Shown here one piece after another: positions 28,401-34,860 of a DNA stretch of 64,000 nucleotides (position 1 is the stretch's first letter; every line of letters begins with the position of its first letter). Source of the DNA: SHLQ01 sp964451305 (GTDB lineage: Bacteria > Actinomycetota > Acidimicrobiia > Acidimicrobiales > SHLQ01); NCBI GenBank assembly GCA_964451305.1, contig CAYVHV010000006.1, forward strand, positions 1-64,000, given 5' to 3'. The position numbers and the translations under genes are program-made. The notes under the pieces are model-generated. The model did not search any database, was not told the origin of the DNA, and was given only the letters and a program-made list of their open reading frames with translations.

Positions 28401-28532
28401 TCGACGCCACCGACGCTTGCGTTCACCGGCGTCGAGTCGTATCAGCTATTCCTCCTTGCGCTTCTCGCACTTGGAGCAGGCATGGCCGCACTGGTTGCAC
28501 GCAATGGCATGGTCGCTCGCAAAGAGGACTGA
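22434..28532 (+). CDS. Giant DUF11-repeat surface protein with LAXTG sorting signal
   Basis: This 2032-residue secreted protein has a Sec signal peptide (basic KRAPWLKR, a hydrophobic core and an AGA-Q junction near residue 42). Residues 45 to about 830 are unlike known domains. From about 835 onward there are DUF11-type beta domains (IDIEKATNG, VTWTYEVTNTG and similar). Four near-identical units of about 157 residues start near 1196, 1356, 1512 and 1670, each ending with a Pro/Asp-rich DPADPSTWPTDP-like element, and a fifth divergent unit follows. The C-terminus is a sorting signal: LAFTG near 1995, a hydrophobic helix and a basic tail. LAXTG is recognised by class E sortases, so the protein is probably linked to the cell wall. 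A good AGAGGT precedes the ATG. Adhesion or a surface-layer role is inferred. Confidence 0.85.
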   Translation: MFDSVAPARKRAPWLKRLVGLPVLVVALFGTLLVPTAAGAQQQNEIVLTVDFDGTAAFSASDPLDNGAGLHTPGRDLNANNSVVRTYDQIQYRIDWNVNEVDGTTTTVSMVLPEGMEWLADATTASGVPSGCLDDGSSSITGLNGRELICNTDAEHEGSNGAIHPRAFVNGFPDGTPLNVTASVETDQLPPVVSNQITTIVSAAPGGDWVKGEPELDADSGEVIRYEPNETYFDIPGGASGELGRLFVWNLRLEPSGGLKGSEPLVDAMPLEFWDHFFDSVPGTELATPAQMLAATGLPRVPCGGYDGDGSYPFGITAGVPSTTPAAQTNIGEIACTDLGNSAGYPQVKFDITGHDTANIAASNADGSGNSTTLISAQVAFWAPESELSVPGTEIRNAITGSAAVVPLTASDVDPILVHGTNGPVPEFSENANGLAGLSNNSPYPLIPRVTGQPGRSVRHNVRYQNGPYSEVQWDTALGDTWRTYDRRELFNGGTGRVVNNGSNGVDENTPRWDGDGQTPRGNILTVVNTLNTLTSRDNGSEFFSPIHSCVAVDTTHQEVIGMPASFPISLREPNLAQNSAQQSIFTNSPTTGGLTGTPATPIAQVLTSVTGNSQVNYSGISGPAVNVADAELDWVLEVAELTDPGNAVGLHTVTCNGDEGTWVDATDAVALAGLETGTLADGTPVYGNVTHFRLRTAGDVAWNSDFFAANGTTSYGASALLNFQVRVKDNPTVQTAEQELFIYAGRATGDWDGSGQPTTANCTNASRFTGGTNTAIPAGWCNLSFTDDGVDTLDAQNGDLKDDFDTSAGEQFGALGTLSAHADVVYIIEPALAISKINTDGPGDIVANGQLVEFEINPRVVGSSLDTINNVRVTDALPANMVFAGFTSQPAGSPCAHAGGVITCSYGDQAGGWGSLGEGRFSFNVTIVDAGPNATLTNIATISGEDSQNPGLAVTPASSRAQAFTGAPFEESGIEKTVDPHITDCFEAPGTIHDPGDCTVIATDGGMIFTLDIENEGNVDLTNYRVVDVLPYNGDATEAPSAPHPFTGVALTGDGRTPPSSFSGDLNFVNAVAPAGSTVLYSADAPGTISRDPSVAEAGGTTWCDAPAAGTAVAAGLGATAGTGACPASADDVTAIHIDLGTLDRGATEFIEIQLTTVGAECGDIWTNNFGARTFGLLLPIRSNDVSVMSGFCEPSIDIEKATNGLDSDTPSGAQIVAGDPVTWTYVVTNDGDVALANATVVDVPAPAGGILCDVAGDGSFTGTNVIPLLLPGESVTCEATGIATGGPFANNASVVGEPVLPDFSDPAVDPADPSTWPTDPTAFAAPIDPVTGAPALDDVDDEDPSHYTGIVLEPGIDIEKDTNGAQSDTAPGELLVAGEAVTWTYEVTNTGNAALLDAEVADVDSTGASVPVVCDIDGDGTFDGTNVIPLLLPSETVTCQSTGTAQPGPYSNNATVTGTTALSNEACVCDPTDPTTWPTDLAAFSAYVDPVSGETLPVSDEDPSNYTGVEPGIDIEKATNGVDSDVLPGQPVAAGSLVTWTYEVANTGGTALLDATVSDVPAPVGGISCDVDGDGVLDGTNVIPFLAVGASVTCEATGLAQPGPFTNNASVSGTPALPDFSNPAVDPADPSTWPTDPALFSVPIDPATGVPFTVADEDPSNYTGFTPDPGIDIEKDTNGEQSDEAPGEEIAFGEAVTWTYVVTNTGGTALANATVTDNTGVIVDCDVDGDGVLDGTNVIPFLAFGASVTCEGTGTAQVGPYENIGDVTGDPITPDFATCGCDPEDPTTWPADASGYVAAVDDSGAPLGPVTDADASHYTGTATFDLALEKTIADGQDTANLAIGDDVTYTIEVFNQGTVDATDITVIDYTPAALEVNDPDWTVDADGNATIDLTGVTVAPGESTSVDITMTILTAGDINNTAEITGSTPIDAFGAPILGADGNVLADVDSVSDALDTDVLSDGIIDGADGDEDDHDVASINVTAPVTSTPPTLAFTGVESYQLFLLALLALGAGMAALVARNGMVARKED
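26010..27902 (+). repeat. Four imperfect tandem repeats of about 470 bases
   Basis: Units starting near 26019, 26498, 26968 and 27441 encode about 157 residues each and are strongly alike in DNA as well as protein (for example the recurring gatccatcgacatggccaac-like and aacgtgattccg-like words). They belong to the giant surface protein and may vary in number between strains. Confidence 0.75.
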
Positions 28533-28569
28533 CCGAGGCGTTCGCAATAACGTTGCGCAGTAACGGACG

Positions 28570-28600
28570 ACAGGTCGGATCCCACAGGGGTCCGGCCTGT
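28570..28600. terminator. Intrinsic terminator, probably bidirectional
   Basis: ACAGGTCGGATCC (28570-28582) pairs with GGGTCCGGCCTGT (28588-28600) over 13 positions with two G-U pairs and a 5-base loop, followed by GTTCGCGTTTT. It lies between the convergent ends of the giant surface gene and the DUF2017 gene. Confidence 0.75.
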
Positions 28601-28609
28601 GTTCGCGTT

Positions 28610-29071
28610 TTAGAGCGCGCCCATTCGAGCTGACGTCAGCTCTTCTAACACGTGCGAGAGGACCTGATAGATGACCTTGGCTTGAGCGTCGGGATCGCTC
28701 TCGTCGATCGGGTCTTCTGCCTCGCCGACGTCGAGACGGGTACCGAGGACGAGACGGCACTGGTTGATCGTGTTCATCCAGTGGTCGGCTGTCTCGATGC
28801 TGATCGACTCGTTTTCGAGCGTCGCTTGGACCTTGTCGATGCCATCGAGCCGAGCCATCAACAACTGGTCGTGAACCATGTCGCGATAGCCCGCCTCGAG
28901 TTCTTCGTCGTCGGGGTACGCCGTTGGATAGAGCCGCTTGACCTCGTCAACCTCGTCGAGCAGGAGCAATTCACGGAGCTCCTCGGTGACGTGGCGCACC
29001 AACTCGCGCAGTGTGTCGTCGAGTCGAACGGTGATCTCTTCGCCTTGCAGCTTGAACATGCGCCTAAACAT
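28610..29071 (-). CDS. DUF2017 family protein
   Basis: This is a helical, acidic cytosolic protein of the DUF2017 family, which in actinobacteria is regularly encoded beside clpS. It opens FRRMFKLQGEEITVRLDD and continues with long amphipathic helices (LRELVRHVTEELREL, then DHWMNTINQCRLVLGTRL). The start is uncertain: the ATG at 29071 overlaps the clpS stop by eight bases and is preferred, while ATGs at 29083 and 29059 are possible. A longer frame reaching 29167 lies inside clpS and is not credible. The conserved pairing suggests a role connected with ClpS/ClpCP proteolysis; this is inferred from context. Confidence 0.8.
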   Translation of the reverse strand: MFRRMFKLQGEEITVRLDDTLRELVRHVTEELRELLLLDEVDEVKRLYPTAYPDDEELEAGYRDMVHDQLLMARLDGIDKVQATLENESISIETADHWMNTINQCRLVLGTRLDVGEAEDPIDESDPDAQAKVIYQVLSHVLEELTSARMGAL

Positions 29072-29402
29072 CGGGTGAGCCATCTTTTTGCATCGTTGCC
29101 CACAGGCCATGCTCATGAAGCCGAGCAACGTCGGCCTCTGCCTTTTCTTTGGGCCCACTCGACACAACCGCCCGACCCTTGTGGTGCACGTCGAGCATCA
29201 GCTCCGTCGCTTTTTCTTTGCTGAAGCCGAACAGCTTTTGGAGAACGAACGTTACGTACGACATCAGGTTGATCGGGTCGTTCCACACCAACACGACCCA
29301 CGGCATGTCGGGTCGAACCTCGACATGGATATCGACATCTGGTTCGGCTACTTCTAAGGGGGAGGTCATCATTGGTGCATTCATGGCGCTCGCAGAAGTC
29401 AT
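29064..29402 (-). CDS. clpS: ATP-dependent Clp protease adaptor ClpS
   Basis: ClpS delivers N-degron substrates to the Clp ATPase. The core is WVVLVWNDPINLMSYVTFVLQKLFG, with the NDP motif, followed by HHKGRAVVSSGPKEKAE and the closing EHGLWATMQKD. All are typical, and 112 residues is a normal length. The first ATG at 29402 is used; in-frame ATGs at 29384 and 29372 would trim a poorly conserved N-terminus. The DUF2017 gene overlaps its end. Confidence 0.95.
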   Translation of the reverse strand: MTSASAMNAPMMTSPLEVAEPDVDIHVEVRPDMPWVVLVWNDPINLMSYVTFVLQKLFGFSKEKATELMLDVHHKGRAVVSSGPKEKAEADVARLHEHGLWATMQKDGSPDV

Positions 29403-29419
29403 AGCGGTAAGCCCGTACG

Positions 29420-30439
29420 TTACGAGACGAGTTCGGAGGCGCGGCCTGTCGGTGCGCCTTCGGCGATCGGATCAGCAGCCACCATTGCGTACCAGGTAAC
29501 GGCGGTCCACAACAGGACCGAGCCCGCAATGTGTATCGCGACCAGCCCGACCGGTACCCCGATTCCGTACTGGATGTATCCAACAGCGCCTTGGAGCAAG
29601 GCCAGCGAGCCGATCCGGCCGAACCACTTTTGGTCGAGCATCGACCACGCCTTTTCGCCGTCCGCGTTTCGTGCTTTCCACATCCCAAGCACGATCAAGA
29701 CGACGAGCACCCAGCCGAGGAGTGAATGGATGCGGCTGATCTCGCGAATGTCGAAACCGAGGCGCGGAATTGGCTCGCCGGACGATTCGCTACCGGTGTG
29801 AGGCCCAGAGCCGGTGACGAACGTTCCGACGACGATGACCGTCGTTGCCGAGAGGAACATCGAGCGGGCGAGAAGACGACGCTTGAGTTCCTGGGCTGAC
29901 CGAGCTGGCTGACGGTCGCCGCTGGCGCGCGGGTTGCGGGCTCGATAATCCAAGACCACGCCGAACCAGATCAAAACGATCGAGAGCAAGAAGTGGCCGA
30001 TGACGACCCTCGGGTCGAGCTCGGTCCGAGTGACCAACATGCCCAACAAGACCTGGCCAATGAAACCAAAAACGGTGGCATAGATGACGCCCAACAGATC
30101 GGGTCGGGAGCGACGAGCACCAATCCACGCTGCGATCACCGGGATGATCGCGAGGCCCGAGATCATCCGGTTGCCGAATTCGATCGCGGAGTGAAAGCCA
30201 GGCGCATCGAGTTCGGTGTTTACCGAACACGTTGGCCAGTCCGTACAGCCGAGGCCCGAACCGGTCAGTCGAACCGCTGCACCGGTGACCGTGATGACCA
30301 TCAACCAGACCAACGCAAAGCGAGTCCAGAAGCTGAGCGGCCGCGCCCAGACGGTCGGGTTGGACGCGACGGAGCCTGCGTTCGCGGCGTTGTCTTCCTC
30401 GAAGCCGGTGTTCTTACCGGGAGTCAAGAATTTCGACAT
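29420..30439 (-). CDS. ctaA: Heme A synthase (COX15/CtaA)
   Basis: This enzyme oxidises the C8 methyl of heme O to form heme A for aa3-type oxidases. The protein has eight helices. Visible landmarks are TGAAVRLTGSGLGCTDWPTC, with the paired-Cys loop, FGNRMISGL with the first heme region, GHFLLS, and ISRIHSLLGW plus VAIHIAGSVLLW carrying conserved His residues. The ATG at 30439 (MSKFLTPG) is chosen; the frame extends 37 codons further into the ctaB promoter, which is not protein-like. It is divergent from ctaB with 62 bases between, which fits joint control of heme O and A synthesis with the oxidase genes that follow. Confidence 0.92.
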   Translation of the reverse strand: MSKFLTPGKNTGFEEDNAANAGSVASNPTVWARPLSFWTRFALVWLMVITVTGAAVRLTGSGLGCTDWPTCSVNTELDAPGFHSAIEFGNRMISGLAIIPVIAAWIGARRSRPDLLGVIYATVFGFIGQVLLGMLVTRTELDPRVVIGHFLLSIVLIWFGVVLDYRARNPRASGDRQPARSAQELKRRLLARSMFLSATTVIVVGTFVTGSGPHTGSESSGEPIPRLGFDIREISRIHSLLGWVLVVLIVLGMWKARNADGEKAWSMLDQKWFGRIGSLALLQGAVGYIQYGIGVPVGLVAIHIAGSVLLWTAVTWYAMVAADPIAEGAPTGRASELVS

Positions 30440-30501
30440 GTGACAACGATACGCCCGATGACGTTGGCATAAACAACGCAACGGGTCGTAACCTGTCGAG
30501 C

Positions 30502-31401
30502 GTGACAACTGTTGCGCCCGTGGCGTCCTCCCGTTCAACGCTTGCTGCATACGTTGCGTTGACGAAGCCTCGCATCATCGAGCTGCTGTTGATCACAACG
30601 GTTCCGACGATGATCGTCGCTCAGCGCGGTTGGCCCAGCCTCTGGCTGATCGTTGCAACCGTCGTCGGTGGCACGTTTGCTGCCGGCGGTGCAAACGCCG
30701 TCAACATGTACGTCGATCGAGATATCGACAAGATCATGAACCGCACCAAGGGTCGTCCGCTCGCTACCGGCGAGATCGAGCCCAAGAATGCACTGATCTT
30801 CTCAGTGGCGCTTCTGGTTATCGCATTTGTCTGGCTGACAGCGTTTGTGAATTTGCTCTCCGCAGTCTTTGCGCTGTCGGCAGCGGCTTTTTACATCTTC
30901 GTGTACACGTTGTGGCTCAAACGAACGTCTACACAGAACATCGTTATCGGTGGCGCCGCTGGTTGTATGCCCGTTCTCGTTGGCTGGGCTGCGGTCACCA
31001 ACAGCGTTGGGTGGGAGCCAATCGTGCTCTTCGGTGTCATCTTCTTATGGACGCCGCCACATTTCTGGGCGCTTGCGGTCAAGTACAAGGAAGACTATTC
31101 AGCGGCCAACGTGCCGATGTTGCCGTCGGTCGAAACGCTTGAGAACACCTCGAAGCAGATTTTGGCGTACACCTTGGCCGTGTGGGCGCTCTCGATTGCG
31201 TTCACGCCAATCGCGTCGATGGGCTGGATCTACACGGTGACGGCGGTTGTGTCCGGTGCGGTATTCACGCTGTACGCCGTGCAACTGCTGCGAGATCCAA
31301 CTCCAAAACGAGCAATGAAGGTCTTTACCTTCTCCATCACCTATTTGTCGGTGCTGTTCATTGCTATGGGTGTCGATTCGCTCGTTATTCCAGTCGCATA
31401 G
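30502..31401 (+). CDS. ctaB: Protoheme IX farnesyltransferase (heme O synthase)
   Basis: This is a UbiA-type prenyltransferase that adds farnesyl to heme B to make heme O. It has nine helices, the aspartate-rich motif NMYVDRDIDKIMNRTKGRPL, and the second motif in YKEDYSAANVPMLP. It starts at the GTG at 30502; the 299 residues are normal. It is divergent from ctaA and upstream of the oxidase cluster. The 248 bases to the next gene (31402-31649) hold its promoter region but no further gene that I can see. Confidence 0.94.
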   Translation: MTTVAPVASSRSTLAAYVALTKPRIIELLLITTVPTMIVAQRGWPSLWLIVATVVGGTFAAGGANAVNMYVDRDIDKIMNRTKGRPLATGEIEPKNALIFSVALLVIAFVWLTAFVNLLSAVFALSAAAFYIFVYTLWLKRTSTQNIVIGGAAGCMPVLVGWAAVTNSVGWEPIVLFGVIFLWTPPHFWALAVKYKEDYSAANVPMLPSVETLENTSKQILAYTLAVWALSIAFTPIASMGWIYTVTAVVSGAVFTLYAVQLLRDPTPKRAMKVFTFSITYLSVLFIAMGVDSLVIPVA

Positions 31402-31649
31402 CCACGATCCAAACACCGGCGTTTCGCGCCCTCAGTGGTCAAATATCGCGCGGTTCGTGCGCTCTTTTGAGGTGTTGGCGGCCGGATCATCGGTGTGACG
31501 TCGGTCTCCGAGTGGACGTTGGTCGGTGAAGCGCGCGAGAACTATTGTCTGAATCGGAATAAAGCGCCGATCTGGGTCAAAAGTCCCGTAACATTCGGGA
31601 GTCCCTTTTGGTCGGCGCGCGACCACACGTTCAAGGTGAATCTTTCTCG

Positions 31650-33341
31650 ATGACAGCAACGGAAACGCAACCAGAGGCTCACGAAGACATCGGTGAGACT
31701 CATGAGGCAGAAATGGGTGCAGCGTCGAGTGACGGTCTGTACCGGCTCATCGCATCCAACGACCACAAAGATGTCGGTCGCATGTGGATCGCGATGTCCC
31801 TCATCTTCTTCGTTGGCCTCGCCGCTCTCGGTGTCGTAAACGAAATCGAACGAATTTCGGTAGACCCGCAGATCTGGGGCAGCGTAAGCCGCGCCTTCCA
31901 GAGCTGGGTACTCTTCCGAACCGGAGCGATCTTCATGGTCGTCATCCCAATGTTCATTGGCCTCGCAACGGTCGTTACGCCCCTGCAGGTTGGTTCGGCA
32001 GCCATTGCGTTCCCCCGCCTCACCGCAGCATCGTTCTGGGGCTGGCTGTTCGCATCGATCATCCACGTCGTTTCGTTCCTCGCCGACGGTGGCCTCGGTC
32101 CGGCGCAGACCACCAGCCAGCAGTCGACGCTCCTGACGATGACGTCGCTCAGCTTCATGATCATTGCGCTCCTCGGCGCATCGGTCGCTATTGCGACGAC
32201 CATCGTGGCACTGCGCCCGACCGGAATGACCTTGATCGATGTCCCTGCCTTTTCGTGGTCGATGCTCGTCGCCACCTCGATCTGGCTGCTGTCGCTGCCG
32301 GTTCTGATCTCCAACATGATCTTGGCCTACGTCGATCTTCAGGGCCGCCCGTTCCTCGACCTTGGCAACCCCGACCTCCTGTGGTCCCGTCTCGAATGGG
32401 CCTGGTCACAGCCGCAGGTCTTCGCGTACGCCATCCCGGTCCTCGGCATCCTCGCCGACGTCATGCCGGTGCAGACGAAGAGCCGTCAGGCGGGACGTCC
32501 AATCTTGCTTGGAATGATCGGCATGTTCGGCGTGCTCTCGTTCGGCGCGTGGGCCCAGAGCTTCTGGTCAAAGGGCGGGGATCCCGCCTTCGAGAACGGC
32601 AACTTCATCTACGAAGAAACGCTGTACATCTTGTTCGGCCTGCTCATCTTCCTCCCCGCATTTGGGGCATTTAGCGGCTCGATGGACCAGATCCGACGGG
32701 GTACAGCCCCAAAGCCAGGCGGCGCACTCGTCGGTGTGGCGAGCGGTGCGCTCTTGCTCCTCGGAGCAACGGTCGCTGGTGAGCTTCGAGTCCTTGCAGG
32801 ACTGCTCGACCTTCTCGGTGTGAACCCAAGCTGGAGCGCCCTCGAGACGAACGGTGTCCTCCTCTCATCATCGACCGGCATCTTGCTCATGGTCGTCGCA
32901 GCGGCAATGGCATCGGCGATCGGTGGCCTCGTCCACTGGGCGCCGAAGATCTTCGGCGGCTTTGCAGTCGACCCGCTCGCCGCTCTCGGAGCAATGGCCC
33001 TCCTCGGCGGTGGTGTGGCCGCTGGCGTTGGCAACATCATCTCGGCCTTTGACGGCCAGCCCGATGACATTCGTTTCGTCGACAACGTCGATGGCCTCAT
33101 CAGCACGATGAACGTCCTGTCGACCGTCGGCCTTGCAATGATGGCCGCCGGTGCCCTTGCGATGATTGGCTCAATTCTTCCGGCCGGGCGAAGCAAGGAA
33201 GTCATCTCCGATGATCCATGGGGTGGACAGACCCTCGAGTGGGCGTCCCCATCGCCACCACCGATCGGCAACTTCGTCGAACCCGTCGGTGTCGTTCGCT
33301 CACCTGAACCATTGCTCGACGAGATCGAGGGGGCCAACTGA
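31650..33341 (+). CDS. Heme-copper oxidase subunit I-like protein lacking all heme and copper ligands
   Basis: This 563-residue polytopic protein aligns along much of its length with CtaD encoded 3 kb downstream (PLQVGSAAIAFPRL against PLQIGARDVAFPRL; ALRPTGMTLIDVPAFSW; WAPKIFGG). Yet every metal ligand is gone. By my alignment CtaD His94 becomes Phe89; His272, Glu274 and Tyr276 of HPEVY become Gln254, Gln256 and Phe258; His321/322 become Gln303/Ser304; and His407/409 become Gly410/Leu412. It therefore cannot bind heme a, heme a3 or CuB. The gene is intact, with normal codon usage, an AAGGTG ribosome site before the ATG at 31650, and a TGATG overlap with the next gene. It is probably a structural or assembly partner, or a protein with a new role. 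Calling it an oxidase would be misleading. Confidence 0.8.
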   Translation: MTATETQPEAHEDIGETHEAEMGAASSDGLYRLIASNDHKDVGRMWIAMSLIFFVGLAALGVVNEIERISVDPQIWGSVSRAFQSWVLFRTGAIFMVVIPMFIGLATVVTPLQVGSAAIAFPRLTAASFWGWLFASIIHVVSFLADGGLGPAQTTSQQSTLLTMTSLSFMIIALLGASVAIATTIVALRPTGMTLIDVPAFSWSMLVATSIWLLSLPVLISNMILAYVDLQGRPFLDLGNPDLLWSRLEWAWSQPQVFAYAIPVLGILADVMPVQTKSRQAGRPILLGMIGMFGVLSFGAWAQSFWSKGGDPAFENGNFIYEETLYILFGLLIFLPAFGAFSGSMDQIRRGTAPKPGGALVGVASGALLLLGATVAGELRVLAGLLDLLGVNPSWSALETNGVLLSSSTGILLMVVAAAMASAIGGLVHWAPKIFGGFAVDPLAALGAMALLGGGVAAGVGNIISAFDGQPDDIRFVDNVDGLISTMNVLSTVGLAMMAAGALAMIGSILPAGRSKEVISDDPWGGQTLEWASPSPPPIGNFVEPVGVVRSPEPLLDEIEGAN

Positions 33342-33952
33342 TGGCAGCCAATGCAGTCACTGCACCACCAGCACCTGAACTCGCACGTAACCGCACGCTC
33401 GTCGTAGGCACCGCCTTCGTCTCCGGCGCGGTGATCATGCTGTTCGTTGGGTTGTTCAGCGTCTATATCTCGATCCGCCAGAACAACGAACTCCTCGTCG
33501 AGAGCCTCCTCGGCGGAAGCCTCTGGTTCCCTGAAGGCGCAGTGCAGATCGCGCCCGGAACCATGATGATGTTCACCACGTGGATCTCGGTCATGACGAT
33601 CGCATGGGCCGTGCAGGCCTTCAGAAACGACGATCGTCGCAACGCCTACGTTGCTCTCACCCTCACCATTCTTATGGGAGCTGCGGTGATCAACCAGATG
33701 GTCTTCGCAATTGGCGACTTTGGCCTCCCCGTCGATCGGTCGACCCCAGCGATGCTGCTGTTCACGCTCTACGGCAGCTACATCGTGCTGCTCGGCACAG
33801 CGATCGCATTCGTCTTTCTCATGTTCATGCGAGCCATCGCTGGACAGTTCAACTCAAAGAACGCTGACGGCATCGAAGCTGCCGCCATCTTCTGGTACGC
33901 AACGGTGATTCTGTACCACCCCATCTGGTACCTCATCACCATTACGAAGTGA
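33341..33952 (+). CDS. Cytochrome c oxidase subunit III-like protein (divergent paralogue)
   Basis: This 203-residue protein has five helices in a subunit III (CtaE) layout and is nearly as long as the standard CtaE at 38215-38847. The best similarity is at the end, EAAAIFWYATVILYHPIWYLITI against the CtaE ending AVELVGLYWHFVDIVWVIIF, and in the helix starting RNRTLVVGTAFVSG. The usual HGxHV segment of helix V is absent. Its ATG shares one base with the stop of the subunit I-like gene (TGATG), so the two are made together and likely form a complex. Classification rests on pattern and context. Confidence 0.7.
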   Translation: MAANAVTAPPAPELARNRTLVVGTAFVSGAVIMLFVGLFSVYISIRQNNELLVESLLGGSLWFPEGAVQIAPGTMMMFTTWISVMTIAWAVQAFRNDDRRNAYVALTLTILMGAAVINQMVFAIGDFGLPVDRSTPAMLLFTLYGSYIVLLGTAIAFVFLMFMRAIAGQFNSKNADGIEAAAIFWYATVILYHPIWYLITITK

Positions 33953-33959
33953 GCCTGAC

Positions 33960-34763
33960 ATGATTCCAACAGGATTAAAGCTCTACGCCGGTATCGCCGT
34001 CGCCGCTCTTGCCGCCGCCGCCCTTGGTGGCTGGACGAGTGGTGGCAGCTTCGTCGGGCCGATCAGCGCTGGCTACAAGGGCGGCATTGGTGACTACGTC
34101 AGCTACGTCGTGCTCGTCGGTGTGGCATTCGTGTCGATCATCGTCGGCGGCCTTCTCACCGTCTTTCGCGATGCTGACGCAACCGCCGTTGCGGCATCGA
34201 TGGGACTTGCTCAGGCGCCGGTCGGACAGCGTCCGGTCGCAGCATCCATCTGGCCGATCGTCGCCGGCATTGGTGTGTCGTTCCTCGCTGTAGGTATTGC
34301 AGTCAACGCTGCGATCACCGGCGTCGGCTTTGTCATCCTCGCCATCGTTGCATTCGAGTGGACCATGACCGCATGGGCCGATCGAGCAACCGGTGACTCC
34401 AAGGCCAACGAAGCGCTTCGCGCCCAGATCATGGGCCCGTTCGAGATTCCATTGCTCGGCCTCATGGCTGCGGGCGTCGTCGTCATTGCGGTCAGCCGAA
34501 TCTTGCTCGCCTCATCTGAGCTTGGAGCGGTCGTCGTCGGCGGCGTCGTTTCGGTCATTATCTTGGGAGTCGGCATTTTCGCCGCTCAGGGGCCAACAGT
34601 TTCTAAGAATGTGATTACAGGAGTTGCTGGCGTTGTGCTTGCTGGCATACTCATCGGAGGTGTTTGGGGTGCCGTGTCGGGAACACGTGTCATCGAAGAG
34701 CACTTCGAAGAGGGAGAATCGGGCGAGGTAGAGGGCGAAGCGGCTGTAGAGGCTGAATCGTGA
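33960..34763 (+). CDS. Unrecognised polytopic membrane protein in the oxidase cluster
   Basis: This 267-residue protein has about seven Ala/Gly/Val-rich helices and an acidic cytosolic tail (EEHFEEGESGEVEGEAA). It starts seven bases after the subunit III-like stop, so it completes a three-gene unit. There are no Cys and almost no His residues, so metal or heme binding is unlikely. No family is recognised. Context suggests a partner of the ligand-free oxidase-like proteins. Confidence 0.7.
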   Translation: MIPTGLKLYAGIAVAALAAAALGGWTSGGSFVGPISAGYKGGIGDYVSYVVLVGVAFVSIIVGGLLTVFRDADATAVAASMGLAQAPVGQRPVAASIWPIVAGIGVSFLAVGIAVNAAITGVGFVILAIVAFEWTMTAWADRATGDSKANEALRAQIMGPFEIPLLGLMAAGVVVIAVSRILLASSELGAVVVGGVVSVIILGVGIFAAQGPTVSKNVITGVAGVVLAGILIGGVWGAVSGTRVIEEHFEEGESGEVEGEAAVEAES

Positions 34764-34792
34764 CCTGCCCCGACCACGCTGTCACTTCACCC

Positions 34793-34810
34793 TCCCGACT
34801 ACGCTCGGGA
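34793..34810 (+). terminator. Small hairpin between the two oxidase gene groups
   Basis: TCCCGA and TCGGGA enclose a 6-base loop and are followed by AAAAGTTTCAC. It lies in the 97-base gap after the three-gene unit and before ctaC, so it may be a weak terminator or attenuator separating them. Confidence 0.35.
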
Positions 34811-34860
34811 AAAGTTTCACAAGTAATCGTTGACCTCGATCAGTGCCGAAGGAAACATCA

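Noticed and set aside
28610..29167. Long DUF2017 frame starting at 29167
   Set aside because: The extra N-terminal residues lie over clpS and look like shadow translation; a start near 29071 fits the family.
31650..33341. Calling this gene an active cytochrome oxidase subunit I or a pseudogene
   Set aside because: All metal ligands are replaced, so activity is excluded, but the frame is intact, well coupled and with normal codon usage, so decay is not supported.
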